The notes beneath the pieces are model-generated. The model saw only the letters and a program-made list of their open reading frames with translations. It ran no database searches and had not been told where the DNA came from. From Oscillospiraceae bacterium (lineage in GTDB: Bacteria > Bacillota > Clostridia > Oscillospirales > Ruminococcaceae), in assembly GCA_021201135.1 (NCBI GenBank), contig JAJQGT010000008.1, positions 141,564 through 205,563 on the forward strand: a stretch of 64,000 bases of DNA, given 5' to 3'. Position numbers and translations under genes: made by a program. Below are positions 7,362 through 15,222 of the stretch, one piece after another (positions within the stretch are counted from its first letter, which is position 1; the number at the start of each line of letters is the position of its first letter).

Positions 7362-7832
7362 TTACCATCCGCCGAAACCAACGTACAGTATCAAGAAGCA
7401 GAGTCCAAGTGCCGCAAGTGATAGTAACTGCCCCAAAATAGGAAGCTCCTCAAAAGTAAGTATATCGCAAAGCAGGTATGCAACAAAATACAGCGGAATA
7501 AATATCATCGCACCAATGCCATTAAATATGAATGCAAGCAGAGTTCCCTTGAAGACTCCCAAAATTGCATCGGTACAACCATATAGCAGAAGATAACTTC
7601 TTACCATGTCTAATGCTATGTACAACATACGAAGCCAGATATTTTTCTTGATATGTTCGGCACAATCGGCAGCCATGAATGAGAAAAGTACAGCTTTTAC
7701 AAAAGCTATCGTCATAACGATTGCCATATGTGCGAGTATCCACTCTGTGGCAGTCATAGCGGAACCGGCAGCTATAGCCAAAACAAATAAGGCGAGCATT
7801 AAGAATGTTCCGAAATCCATTACGATAACCAT
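7362..7832 (-). CDS. Four-helix membrane protein of unknown function
   Basis: A 156-residue, strongly hydrophobic protein. Helices are visible at about residues 7-27, 32-55, 68-118 (two close helices) and 130-152. No charged catalytic motif stands out; one AADCAEHIKK loop follows the second helix. The start at 7832 has GGAGG at 7-8 bases. It is transcribed from promoter B of the shared set, toward the small-peptide/ABC operon, with no terminator seen between. It could be an immunity or accessory protein of that exporter; this is inference from position and regulation only. Confidence 0.65.
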   Translation of the reverse strand: MVIVMDFGTFLMLALFVLAIAAGSAMTATEWILAHMAIVMTIAFVKAVLFSFMAADCAEHIKKNIWLRMLYIALDMVRSYLLLYGCTDAILGVFKGTLLAFIFNGIGAMIFIPLYFVAYLLCDILTFEELPILGQLLSLAALGLCFLILYVGFGGW

Positions 7833-7886
7833 GTTTACTTCCTCCCAAAATCGTGTGACGATTTTTGCTCTTGATTTGATACTCTG

Positions 7887-7927
7887 AGTTTAACACTCCG
7901 GTTTCTCAAGCTGTGATTCGAATTTTG
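7887..7927 (-). promoter_or_regulatory. Promoter B of the shared four-promoter set
   Basis: Minus strand: AAAATTCGAA then TCACAG (7911-7916), 14 bases, GTGT, TAAACT (7887-7892). It drives the membrane protein at 7362-7832. Confidence 0.6.
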
Positions 7928-7934
7928 TCGAAAA

Positions 7935-8210
7935 TTCTCCGCCCCCGACTTCAACACCATCTGCACAAAGGCGCATCCTGAATTCAAGGGCTTGAAGCTT
8001 ATCGACAAGCTCTCGTCGCGCCCGGTCATAAACAAGAAAAAGTGCGTCCTCTGCGGCGTCTGCGTCGGCCACTGCCCCGTCCCCGGCAAAGCCGTGAACT
8101 TCTCCGACGGCAGAGACATGCCGCCAGTGTATGATTATAATAAGTGCATCGGCTGCTTCTGTTGCCAAGAGCTCTGCTCCCAAAAGGCGATTGAGGTGGG
8201 GAAGAGGTAG
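7935..8210 (+). pseudogene. 3' fragment of a DUF362-type 4Fe-4S protein
   Basis: The reading frame from about 7935 to 8210 encodes a C-terminal bacterial ferredoxin domain with two cysteine sets (CVLCGVCVGHCP and CIGCFCCQELC), preceded by a DUF362-like stretch (PDFNTICTKAHPEFKGLK). Full DUF362 proteins run to several hundred residues; here the frame hits a TGA at 7914 and no ATG with a ribosome site opens it. The 3' end is intact and has its own terminator. The most likely reading is a gene truncated at its 5' side by a rearrangement at about 7,920, where plus-strand remnant meets the promoter region of the minus-strand membrane gene. A short functional ferredoxin starting at a TTG (7992) cannot be excluded. 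Confidence 0.7.
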
Positions 8211-8231
8211 GCTCCATCATAGTGCGAAAAT

Positions 8232-8266
8232 AACCCCGTCACCGGGATTCTGGTGGCGGGGTTTAC
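8232..8266 (+). terminator. Intrinsic terminator of the truncated ferredoxin gene
   Basis: A 12-bp stem (AACCCCGTCACC with GGTGGCGGGGTT, one G-T pair) followed by TTT, 22 bases after the stop at 8210. Confidence 0.75.
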
Positions 8267-8354
8267 TGTTGTGGAAGAGTGGGGTGAAAGGAGGCTCCAT
8301 TACCCGGGATTATTTCACCCATCAGGCAATCACTTCGTAACCATATCAAGCAAA

Positions 8355-10013
8355 TTATCGGAGTGATAGTACCAAGACATTTACAGCTGAAATTTGCTCA
8401 TCAACCTTATTCGCATACAAACGATCAATTTCAGACATTTCCTGGAAAGTCGCCTCCACCTTTGCTTTTGCAGTATTGACGACCCCAATCAGTTTCTCGT
8501 TATACGCGTTGATTCCTGCAATGAAAACGCTTATAAACAACTTCGAATACCATTTATAGCTGGAATAATCCGACCACTGCGAAATATTCACAGCATCTGA
8601 TTGAATAATCCTATTGCAAACATTTATCAAATCATTGTAAATAGTCTGTGTGTACTGGAATTCTCTTCCCTGGCGAACCTGAGCGTTTTTATTGGCATCA
8701 GCAGAAATAGCTGGGATCTTTGTATATTCCTCCTCGACCCCTTGCCAGATTTCTTTGGCTTCAGGCGAAATCCAGCCAAGAATAGTCTCGATGATTTTAT
8801 CATCCTTGCCATCAGCCAGTTGCTTAAGGAAGAACATAAAAACGCTTTCAATTACGTTGCCTGCTGTACCAATCACGATTCCTGTTAAAAGAGGATGCTC
8901 AGCTATAGCTTCATCTATCTGATTTACAATCTCATCTAATCCAAGCATTGACAGCAAGGCTCTGACTTCCTCCTCCGATAAATTGTAAGTCTCCATGTAT
9001 TTTATTACATAGGCAATCAACTTGCTCAGCATTTCTTTGTCCGACATGACATAATTCAAAACATCTTCGGGAGTTGTACTTGCAATCATAAGGATATTAC
9101 CAATATACTCTCCCATTTTTACTCTTTCGTCTTCTGGCATAGTTGCAAGAACAAAGCATGTGAACTCGTGCAAATATGTCATCATCTCATTTTCCGCCTG
9201 GTTATTGTAGATTACCGGCTGACCATTTTCGTCGGTTTTCAACACTGTGATCTCTTCACCATCCACAGTAACTGTTTCGTATTGGAAGAACGAATTTGAG
9301 TAATGATTTTCTACCGGATTATCAACCCGATCTCCAGTGCAGTAATCCTGCTTTGCATTTGGGATAGGATATAACAAAATATGCACAAAGTCTGTTGACA
9401 ATGAATAGTTAGTTATTTTATCTCCGTTAAGATTGATTTCAGCCCAATATTTATCAATGAACTCCTGAGAAAAACCCTGCCCATCCATAGACACACAACG
9501 ATCAACTTTGTCAGACGTAATCGTAACATACTGAGCCAGATTGCCACCTTTTGAATGTCCTACGACCGAAATGTTGTCATAGGGCAGCGAATTAACATAC
9601 TCGAGTGCCGCTGTCTGCGTGTCAGTATCACTTACACCCAATCCTGTACCATTATCATACCAATTTTCTGCGGTCGAAGTGCCATTAAACGTTACAATGG
9701 CACTGTCCGGATCCTGTGGATTATAATAAGCAGTTGCTAAAGTGTTTCCTTCTCCATCCGTGAACCGCTCACCCTGAACAAGCGCACACATTTCTTCATT
9801 TCCTTGAATATACCTTATAATTGCTGCCCATTGTTGCCCTTCAGAACCACTGTCCTCGAGCGTTTTAAGAGCACCTTCCGTAAAGACAGACAGCCGTTCT
9901 CCAATAGTTTCACCAGTAACCTGTGTCGCTGTAACATTAGCTAACTTGCATGCATCACCATTCAGATAAGTTAACTGCTCAAGAATCATTAAATCTGTAT
10001 CAGAAAAATTCAT
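8355..10013 (-). CDS. T7SS effector: Mbeg1-like (DUF2974) lipase with C-terminal helical domain, TslA-like
   Basis: A 552-residue protein. Residues about 60-230 form an alpha/beta-hydrolase of the Mbeg1/DUF2974 type with the nucleophile elbow GHSKGGN (serine 154), preceded by IVTFNGTST. No signal peptide is present. The last 120 residues are helical and polar. This lipase-first, helix-last order matches the reverse-LXG toxin TslA of Staphylococcus aureus, a T7SS-secreted lipase whose C-terminal domain binds small helical partners and whose immunity proteins are lipoproteins. Here the gene ends a transcript containing a WXG100 protein, three small helical proteins and a lipoprotein just upstream. 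Lipase fold and T7SS context are well supported; TslA-type function is inference. The predicted activity is cleavage of membrane lipid in competitor cells. Confidence 0.82.
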   Translation of the reverse strand: MNFSDTDLMILEQLTYLNGDACKLANVTATQVTGETIGERLSVFTEGALKTLEDSGSEGQQWAAIIRYIQGNEEMCALVQGERFTDGEGNTLATAYYNPQDPDSAIVTFNGTSTAENWYDNGTGLGVSDTDTQTAALEYVNSLPYDNISVVGHSKGGNLAQYVTITSDKVDRCVSMDGQGFSQEFIDKYWAEINLNGDKITNYSLSTDFVHILLYPIPNAKQDYCTGDRVDNPVENHYSNSFFQYETVTVDGEEITVLKTDENGQPVIYNNQAENEMMTYLHEFTCFVLATMPEDERVKMGEYIGNILMIASTTPEDVLNYVMSDKEMLSKLIAYVIKYMETYNLSEEEVRALLSMLGLDEIVNQIDEAIAEHPLLTGIVIGTAGNVIESVFMFFLKQLADGKDDKIIETILGWISPEAKEIWQGVEEEYTKIPAISADANKNAQVRQGREFQYTQTIYNDLINVCNRIIQSDAVNISQWSDYSSYKWYSKLFISVFIAGINAYNEKLIGVVNTAKAKVEATFQEMSEIDRLYANKVDEQISAVNVLVLSLR

Positions 10014-10023
10014 ATACTTCCAC

Positions 10024-10815
10024 TCACTTTACATTAATACTGCCGTCTGATGAAATAACACAAATAATGCGGTTTTCCGTTGATACTTCCTGCAAGCAAT
10101 CATAGTAATTGGATTCTCCGATATCAAGCCATGCAGATTCGCTGACTGCATAAAACCTCGTAACATTTGCTACTCCATTCAGCTTCGGTGAATACCATTC
10201 CCCATAATCATTTGCCAACGCTTCGAGATTTTCGTGATCGAAATCTCCCAATACAAATACGAAAACTGATGCGTTTGCACTGCTGAGTACATCATCGACT
10301 CCATTTTCCATATCAGATATTTCTGCATAAACCTTGACAACAATTTCTCTTTCATCAAAGTAGGACTTTAACTCCTCCTCGTACCTGTCTTCTGAGATTA
10401 CAGAATCATAATTGTCATCATACACATAATCTCCGTCCTGGTAATGGCGAGAAACTGTGACTTCCTTGTCATTAATCAAAGCTGTGAGTGACTCGTCATT
10501 AAGCAAACTTGCCTGAACAAATGACTTATATGACGCTTCAACATCGTAAGTGAGCTCCAGGTAACATAGCATTTCCTCGATTGCCATAATATCATTCTTT
10601 TGGCTATCTGTAAGCTCATCATATTCTGTAGGAAGACCTACTTCCATTAGTATCTGAATTTGTCGCTGAGTTAGTTCCATTTCTACATTTCCTCCACTAT
10701 TCGAGACTGAATCCTCATTGTTTTCACTAAAAGGCTCACATGCGCAGAACAACGCAGCAACCAAGAAGCAAAGCACAAAGCAAATGCCAAGCCTCTTCAT
10801 CAAGCCTTTTCCCAT
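10024..10815 (-). CDS. Lipoprotein, candidate immunity protein of the lipase effector
   Basis: A 263-residue protein with a lipoprotein signal: basic GKGLMKRL, a hydrophobic core and the lipobox ALFCAC, with the acylated cysteine near residue 26. The mature part is acidic and helix-rich (residues 45-130, e.g. QRQIQILMEVGLP), followed by a mixed alpha/beta part. I do not recognise a family. It lies ten bases before the lipase gene and overlaps the leader of the helical gene before it. TslA-type lipases are neutralised outside the membrane by lipoproteins, so an immunity role is a reasonable inference. The start could be the first ATG (10815) or the ATG five codons later; neither has a perfect ribosome site. 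Confidence 0.75.
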   Translation of the reverse strand: MGKGLMKRLGICFVLCFLVAALFCACEPFSENNEDSVSNSGGNVEMELTQRQIQILMEVGLPTEYDELTDSQKNDIMAIEEMLCYLELTYDVEASYKSFVQASLLNDESLTALINDKEVTVSRHYQDGDYVYDDNYDSVISEDRYEEELKSYFDEREIVVKVYAEISDMENGVDDVLSSANASVFVFVLGDFDHENLEALANDYGEWYSPKLNGVANVTRFYAVSESAWLDIGESNYYDCLQEVSTENRIICVISSDGSINVK

Positions 10816-10822
10816 GCCGCTA

Positions 10823-11131
10823 TCATCCTTCCTCTACGAGAACGCTCCCAAGTGAAGCCCAGCATGAAGCAAGATTGCTGTCTGCGTTTTTCGCGCAATC
10901 ACTGGTCATATCAACCGATTCTTTTACCTCTCTGACGAGTTGAGCCAAATCATCACCCAGTTCATTGTATTTGGCAACCAGCTCCATAAATTTATCTGCC
11001 GTTTCCCCTTGGGACTTACTGAACGAAAACTGAATCTTGTTTGAATCAAGAGAAGCAGCTAAATTATTTAGTTTTGTGCTTGCACTTTTTAATTCAACGA
11101 AGAAAAACGCCAATTCAAAATTACTGTCCAT
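10823..11131 (-). CDS. Small helical T7SS partner protein (WXG100-like)
   Basis: A 102-residue, nearly all-helical protein with heptad hydrophobics (FVELKSASTKLNNLAASL; KFMELVAKYNELGDDLAQLV). There is a central break with SFSKSQGE where WXG100 proteins have their turn; a WxG is not present, although a W occurs near the end. Size and shape fit the small T7SS partners of LXG or reverse-LXG toxins. It overlaps no gene and is 12 bases after the preceding helical gene. It probably pairs with the helical domain of the downstream lipase to target it to EssC. Family assignment is by shape, not by a signature motif. Confidence 0.7.
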   Translation of the reverse strand: MDSNFELAFFFVELKSASTKLNNLAASLDSNKIQFSFSKSQGETADKFMELVAKYNELGDDLAQLVREVKESVDMTSDCAKNADSNLASCWASLGSVLVEEG

Positions 11132-11143
11132 ACCATATGCCCC

Positions 11144-11473
11144 CTATCTGAACAAGTTTAGTAAGGTTTGAATACCAGATGTATCTATACTCGGTAGCTT
11201 CATGCTGTCAGCCTTTTCAAATTTATCAGACAAATCTGAAACAAGTGTTTTTGCCTCCGCCTGAATAGCTTCCAGCTGCTGCGTGTATAGAGAAACATCG
11301 CTTTTCAGCTTAAGAATTTTCGACTGAATAAGCTCATCACGAATCGCATCTTCCGCCAGAAAATCCAAAATATCGGAATATTTAGATATACTGTTTGCCA
11401 GGAAAGTAGCATATGTCTCTATCCTGGTCACCAAAATTGAGTACTCCGCCTCCGAAAAAACTACATCCCTCAT
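11144..11473 (-). CDS. Small helical T7SS partner protein
   Basis: A 109-residue helical protein with no signal peptide (YSILVTRIETYATFLANSIS; ILKLKSDVSLYTQQLEAIQ). It ends in a short hydrophobic tail (IQTLLNLFR). The pattern is two long amphipathic helices, as in WXG100 proteins, but no WxG is seen. It lies between two other helical genes with gaps of 6 and 12 bases, so the three are surely cotranscribed. It is likely one of several chaperone or targeting partners of the lipase effector. No family name can be given with confidence. Confidence 0.68.
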   Translation of the reverse strand: MRDVVFSEAEYSILVTRIETYATFLANSISKYSDILDFLAEDAIRDELIQSKILKLKSDVSLYTQQLEAIQAEAKTLVSDLSDKFEKADSMKLPSIDTSGIQTLLNLFR

Positions 11474-11479
11474 TTGTGC

Positions 11480-11917
11480 TTAAACCTCCAAAGACTGTTG
11501 ATACGCAATTTCCTTGTCTAAATCTTCAATATCATCACTATGGCGTATGATGTCATCGTTAAGCTCTTCGATTTTTTTGTATATGCTTTTCAACATGCTT
11601 GAAATCATCTCTATCAATGCGCTGTACGCAATATTTACAATTTTGGTTCCTATTTTTTCCAAAAAGTTTGTAATCGTCTCGATAAAGTTCTTTACACATC
11701 CATTAGTGTCTCTGTATTGGTAAGTAGATAAGACTAAACTACTCACTCTAGCTGTAACTGCATAGAGTGACCCATGGGAGCTTTGAACCTTCCCTTTAAA
11801 TTCTAACAGAGATTCATACTCAGACTCATTAGACTGCAAGCTTTTTCTTGCAGATTCAAGTTTGCTCTGATAATCTTCCTTCTTGCTTTCAAGAATTGAA
11901 ATTGACACAGAACCCAT
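11480..11917 (-). CDS. Coiled-coil T7SS partner protein (YwqH/DUF5082-like)
   Basis: A 145-residue coiled-coil protein. Residues 10-50 are a charged heptad helix (ESKKEDYQSKLESARKSL). A hydrophobic helix follows in the middle (FIETITNFLEKIGTKIVNIA) and a second charged helix ends it (IEELNDDIIRHSDDIEDL). Length and layout resemble YwqH-type proteins encoded just before LXG toxins in Bacillus, as does the 137-residue protein at 14720 in front of the LXG-like gene. Two such proteins in equivalent places before two effectors support a shared targeting role. It is first of three helical genes after the WXG100 gene. Confidence 0.7.
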   Translation of the reverse strand: MGSVSISILESKKEDYQSKLESARKSLQSNESEYESLLEFKGKVQSSHGSLYAVTARVSSLVLSTYQYRDTNGCVKNFIETITNFLEKIGTKIVNIAYSALIEMISSMLKSIYKKIEELNDDIIRHSDDIEDLDKEIAYQQSLEV

Positions 11918-12031
11918 TTAGTTGCGCCTCGCTTCTTTATGAAATAAGTTGCAAAATTTTAATTGATTTTCGCTTTGTAAGACGTATTCATCGACCATAT
12001 TTTCCATACCATATAGCAATGGGACTCAGTG

Positions 12032-12062
12032 CAAGCGGTTCTCTGAAAGAAGGAACCGCTTG
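12032..12062 (-). promoter_or_regulatory. Hairpin between the WXG100 gene and the helical-partner genes
   Basis: A perfect 10-bp stem (CAAGCGGTTC/GAACCGCTTG) with an 11-base loop, just after the WXG100 stop. No T run follows, so it is more likely a processing or 3'-stability element that raises WXG100 mRNA than a terminator. Confidence 0.45.
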
Positions 12063-12074
12063 CCCAAAATCGTG

Positions 12075-12368
12075 TTAGCCTCTGAACTGACTAGCAATGC
12101 TGGAATCAGTCTCTTCAAGGATTGTAGCGGTTGCCTCAAGAGCCGCAGCAATTTCACGAATCAGTTCTTCTGCGCTCATAAAGCCAGGCTTTAATTCCTG
12201 ATAACGTGCTGCATAAGATTCACTCGATGAGCCTTCCCACTCGCTTTGTAGCTGTTCAAGCAGAGAATCCATCTTGCTGATAACGCCATTCACAGTATCA
12301 GCCTCAGTGCGGTACTCGCCAGCTCTTGTGCGCATTTGATCTGGGGTTATTCTAATCTGATTAGCCAT
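12075..12368 (-). CDS. esxA: WXG100 family protein (EsxA-like)
   Basis: A 97-residue protein with the WXG100 hallmark: two amphipathic helices around W44-E-G46 (LQSEWEGSSSE), a hydrophobic heptad in each arm and the closing YQELKPGFMSAEELI. It starts at 12368 with a strong GGAGGAG. WXG100 proteins are secreted as helical hairpin dimers through EssC and are needed for effector export. It lies between the LXG-like effector and the lipase module. A hairpin follows its stop, which fits a need for high expression. The family call is certain. The symbol is by analogy with the canonical EsxA, and this is the only clear WXG motif in the island. Confidence 0.95.
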   Translation of the reverse strand: MANQIRITPDQMRTRAGEYRTEADTVNGVISKMDSLLEQLQSEWEGSSSESYAARYQELKPGFMSAEELIREIAAALEATATILEETDSSIASQFRG

Positions 12369-12484
12369 GAATAAGCTCCTCCTTTTTGATTTTATTTTAT
12401 ATTAACCGAAAGCTCGGTAATACACTACTATATTTTTATACATCACAGTAATTTTTACACGTCTCACATTTACGCTATTCAGCA

Positions 12485-14389
12485 TTATGAGCCGAGAGCA
12501 CAAAACTCTTCAAAGCTCATAATTTCTGCCGATGAATCAGATTTCATAGTCAATAAAGAGGCTCGCTTTGCACAATACTCATAGTACGACTTTTCAACAC
12601 CGTTGCTTGCCTCAGCCATAGCTTCGTACATTGCCTCGATATTTTTTTTATGGAAGTTGAAGCAATTCTCCAAATCTTTAGCCGCCTGCTCGTATTCTTC
12701 CGTGCCAGGAACCTGAAGCCTGAAATTCTCCAAAGCCTCACCATAAGCAGAATAACTTGCCGTATAGAGATTGTAGTATACCAAAGAATTGTACATGCTC
12801 TCAGCTTCAGGGCCAAGACCTGTATATTCTCCGGCAACACTGATGCCTTTATCAATTGCACTGATAACTGCTACTACAGGTGACGCTTCGCTCGCAGCCT
12901 TAATTAATGCATCAAATCCTATATCCAAGCCTTCTTCAAACGCCTCTTGTACCCATGCACCAAATTCCTTACCATAAAGCTCCTGCACTTGTTCAACGGC
13001 TTTTATCAAGGTTTCATTCCCGCCACTATAACAACGCTGAAACGATTCAAGCATTTCTAAGCCAGCAGAATAATCCGCAAAAGCCCTCGCCAAATACTCC
13101 AGACTTGCGCTACCATACTTAAGAACATCCCGCAGACCTCCACAGTCATTCAGGAAGGACTTAAACTGTTTTGCTTCTTTGGTTCTGCCATCCAAAAGTC
13201 CATCTTCTCTCAGTTTGTCATACCAGTCTTCTCCAAATTTCTCAATATACTTCAGAAAAATCTGACAATTACTGATGGCTTTCTGTTCATCGCTGCCAGA
13301 GTATTCGTAGTTTTCACTCATGTCCTGCAAAGCTGAAAGGAGTTGCTCCTTTATCAGGTATACATCGTAATTATTAGTATATGCAGCTTTGCCGCTCAAA
13401 GAAGAAAAATTCAAAATAGTATCATAATTTATACTAGACAGCAGAGTGCCCTCTGCAATGCCAAACATATTGAAAAACACCATCTGTGCTGAATCAAGAC
13501 CTCCTATATTTGCCAAGTAATTACTAATCGGCTCGTTAAAATCATTGAAGAATGAGCGTGCCCAGATTTCAGAAGCAAAGTCAGCTATTTCTTCAATAGT
13601 TGGATTTTCTTTTAACTCAGATATTTCCACCACCTTATCGTAATAGTTCAGAAGCTCCTGATATGCACTCCCTAGCCGATCCTGAATTGCTTTTACGGTA
13701 AACGCATTACTTCCTGGCTTTATGATATCTGCCATTTCATTTATCATGTCCCGAATGCTACACATAGTAAGACTGATATAACCAAAGTAGCAGGTATAGT
13801 AATCTTCATCTCCGCCTCCAGTCAAGGATCTGCCATAGTCCAGATCTAGTTGATGAACAGCATCAAACATCTGCGTTAATCCCGACTTTGTTTCATCGTT
13901 GTAATCCAAGAGAAGCGTGTGACAGGAATTCAAACTGGCTTTCACACCATCTAAATCAAAAAAGCCAAGGATTTTCAGCACTATCTCATATAGCTTGTCT
14001 CCAAACGAATCCGTTATGGCACACCACGGATCATCAAGGCATTCAACTAAGTGTTCATATAATTCTTGTGAAAAATCTCTTGAAACGTCTGATATACTGG
14101 AATCATACAGATAATCATCTTCGGTTTCCAGATCAGATATAAAATTATTAACAATGGTTTCAAATCTGCCCGACAAATCTTCGACCACATCTTCAAGGTC
14201 AGAGACGTACTCAATAAATAAGAGAAGTGCATCATGTGTGGAGCCTGAGGAGACGGCACTGACACTTAAATCACTTATAATAAATCTGTAATCTTGTATA
14301 GCACTTAAAAGTGTTTCGTGATATGCGGCAAAATTCTTACTTGCAGTTTCAAACTCTGCATCTTTTACTACCATATCTGAATATGCCAT
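12485..14389 (-). CDS. LXG-like T7SS effector candidate
   Basis: A 634-residue protein without signal peptide. The first 200 residues are helical and carry the pattern of LXG targeting domains: FAAYHETLLSAIQDYRFI, then a small-residue break, then IEYVSDLEDVVEDLSGRFETIV and the acid cluster FISDLETEDDYL. The rest is also mostly helical (about 220-600) and shows no recognised toxin fold. Near residues 480-510 a glycine/alanine stretch (ALIKAASEASPVVAVISAID) could insert into membrane. It is directly preceded by a 137-residue coiled coil and a 101-residue small helical protein, the two-partner layout of LXG modules. No immunity gene is obvious after it; WXG100 follows. Effector status is inferred from domain shape and context. 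Confidence 0.72.
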   Translation of the reverse strand: MAYSDMVVKDAEFETASKNFAAYHETLLSAIQDYRFIISDLSVSAVSSGSTHDALLLFIEYVSDLEDVVEDLSGRFETIVNNFISDLETEDDYLYDSSISDVSRDFSQELYEHLVECLDDPWCAITDSFGDKLYEIVLKILGFFDLDGVKASLNSCHTLLLDYNDETKSGLTQMFDAVHQLDLDYGRSLTGGGDEDYYTCYFGYISLTMCSIRDMINEMADIIKPGSNAFTVKAIQDRLGSAYQELLNYYDKVVEISELKENPTIEEIADFASEIWARSFFNDFNEPISNYLANIGGLDSAQMVFFNMFGIAEGTLLSSINYDTILNFSSLSGKAAYTNNYDVYLIKEQLLSALQDMSENYEYSGSDEQKAISNCQIFLKYIEKFGEDWYDKLREDGLLDGRTKEAKQFKSFLNDCGGLRDVLKYGSASLEYLARAFADYSAGLEMLESFQRCYSGGNETLIKAVEQVQELYGKEFGAWVQEAFEEGLDIGFDALIKAASEASPVVAVISAIDKGISVAGEYTGLGPEAESMYNSLVYYNLYTASYSAYGEALENFRLQVPGTEEYEQAAKDLENCFNFHKKNIEAMYEAMAEASNGVEKSYYEYCAKRASLLTMKSDSSAEIMSFEEFCALGS

Positions 14390-14407
14390 TCTATTCGCCT
14401 CCTTTAA

Positions 14408-14713
14408 CTAGTTACCAGTAATAGTGTCAATATTCCTCGCAGCTTCCTCATCGCTTTCACGAAAAACAACCCCCATTTGTGTGAAGAAATCATAGGTGTT
14501 GTCCAAAAGGGTCTGAAAAGAAGACGTAACTTGCTTTGTGACATTTATACAATCACTAACAGCATCAGCAGTTTTACCTTTACTTTCTGTTAAAGTCGTT
14601 GCAGACACTGCAAGAGCTTGCTGCCAATCTGCTCTCAATGTCCCTAAATCACCTTTGCAATTTTCCAATTCCAACTCGGCAACACAAATTTCTGCCTTAC
14701 TCACAAAAACCAC
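14408..14713 (-). CDS. Small helical T7SS partner (TIGR04197/DUF5344-like)
   Basis: A 101-residue helical protein whose end, FRESDEEAARNIDTI, matches the F-x-x-x-D-x-x-x-A-x-x-I pattern near the C-terminus of small T7SS-secreted partners of the YwqI type. A W at residue 30 is followed by QQ rather than xG. It lies between a YwqH-like coiled coil and the LXG-like effector, the same order as ywqH-ywqI-ywqJ in Bacillus subtilis. It is likely a targeting factor bound to the LXG-like helices. The assignment rests on tail pattern, length and position. Confidence 0.75.
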   Translation of the reverse strand: MVFVSKAEICVAELELENCKGDLGTLRADWQQALAVSATTLTESKGKTADAVSDCINVTKQVTSSFQTLLDNTYDFFTQMGVVFRESDEEAARNIDTITGN

Positions 14714-14719
14714 CTTCTT

Positions 14720-15133
14720 TTAATTTTCATTTTGCGATAGCTGTGCAATCTGCGCTTCAATATTCGCAATTTTACAATCTAAATCTTCAATTTCGTCTTC
14801 AAGCTCAATTATCTTACTCTTAGTAGTGTTTTCACTTTCGGAAGTTTTTGCAATCGCTTCTGACGATTGAGAATTAAGAAAATTACTTTTTGCCTGTTCA
14901 TAGTAGGTTGTTCGGAACTTGCAATTTTCAGGGATTTCTGATAGTTTTCTCAAGATAGTATTGGCTGTTTCCTGCAAACCGTCCTCAATCTCCTGTCTCT
15001 TTTTTTGAATCTCCTCAAGCGCATCCTCCATATCTTCCAATGAGGACTCTGCTTTTTCTCGTTTTCTTTCATATTCTGCTAATTTTAATTTTAATTTTAC
15101 AAGCTCTTCAGCTTGCATAAAATCCAAAACCAT
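14720..15133 (-). CDS. Coiled-coil T7SS partner (YwqH/DUF5082-like)
   Basis: A 137-residue, almost entirely coiled-coil protein (LKLKLAEYERKREKAESSL; EIQKKRQEIEDGLQ; DEIEDLDCKIANIEAQIAQL). A central non-coil segment (ILRKLSEIPENCKF) breaks it into two long helices. It is the first effector-module gene after essC and begins 90 bases downstream of it. Compare the 145-residue protein at 11480-11917, which has the same layout before the lipase partners. Likely role: chaperone or targeting partner of the LXG-like protein. Confidence 0.7.
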   Translation of the reverse strand: MVLDFMQAEELVKLKLKLAEYERKREKAESSLEDMEDALEEIQKKRQEIEDGLQETANTILRKLSEIPENCKFRTTYYEQAKSNFLNSQSSEAIAKTSESENTTKSKIIELEDEIEDLDCKIANIEAQIAQLSQNEN

Positions 15134-15222
15134 ATAATGTCCTCTTTTCTTTGAAGTTCAAGTGCTTCAATCTAGATTTTTACAAAACAACGTATGAGCA
15201 ATGCTTATGAAGAAAACCTCCA

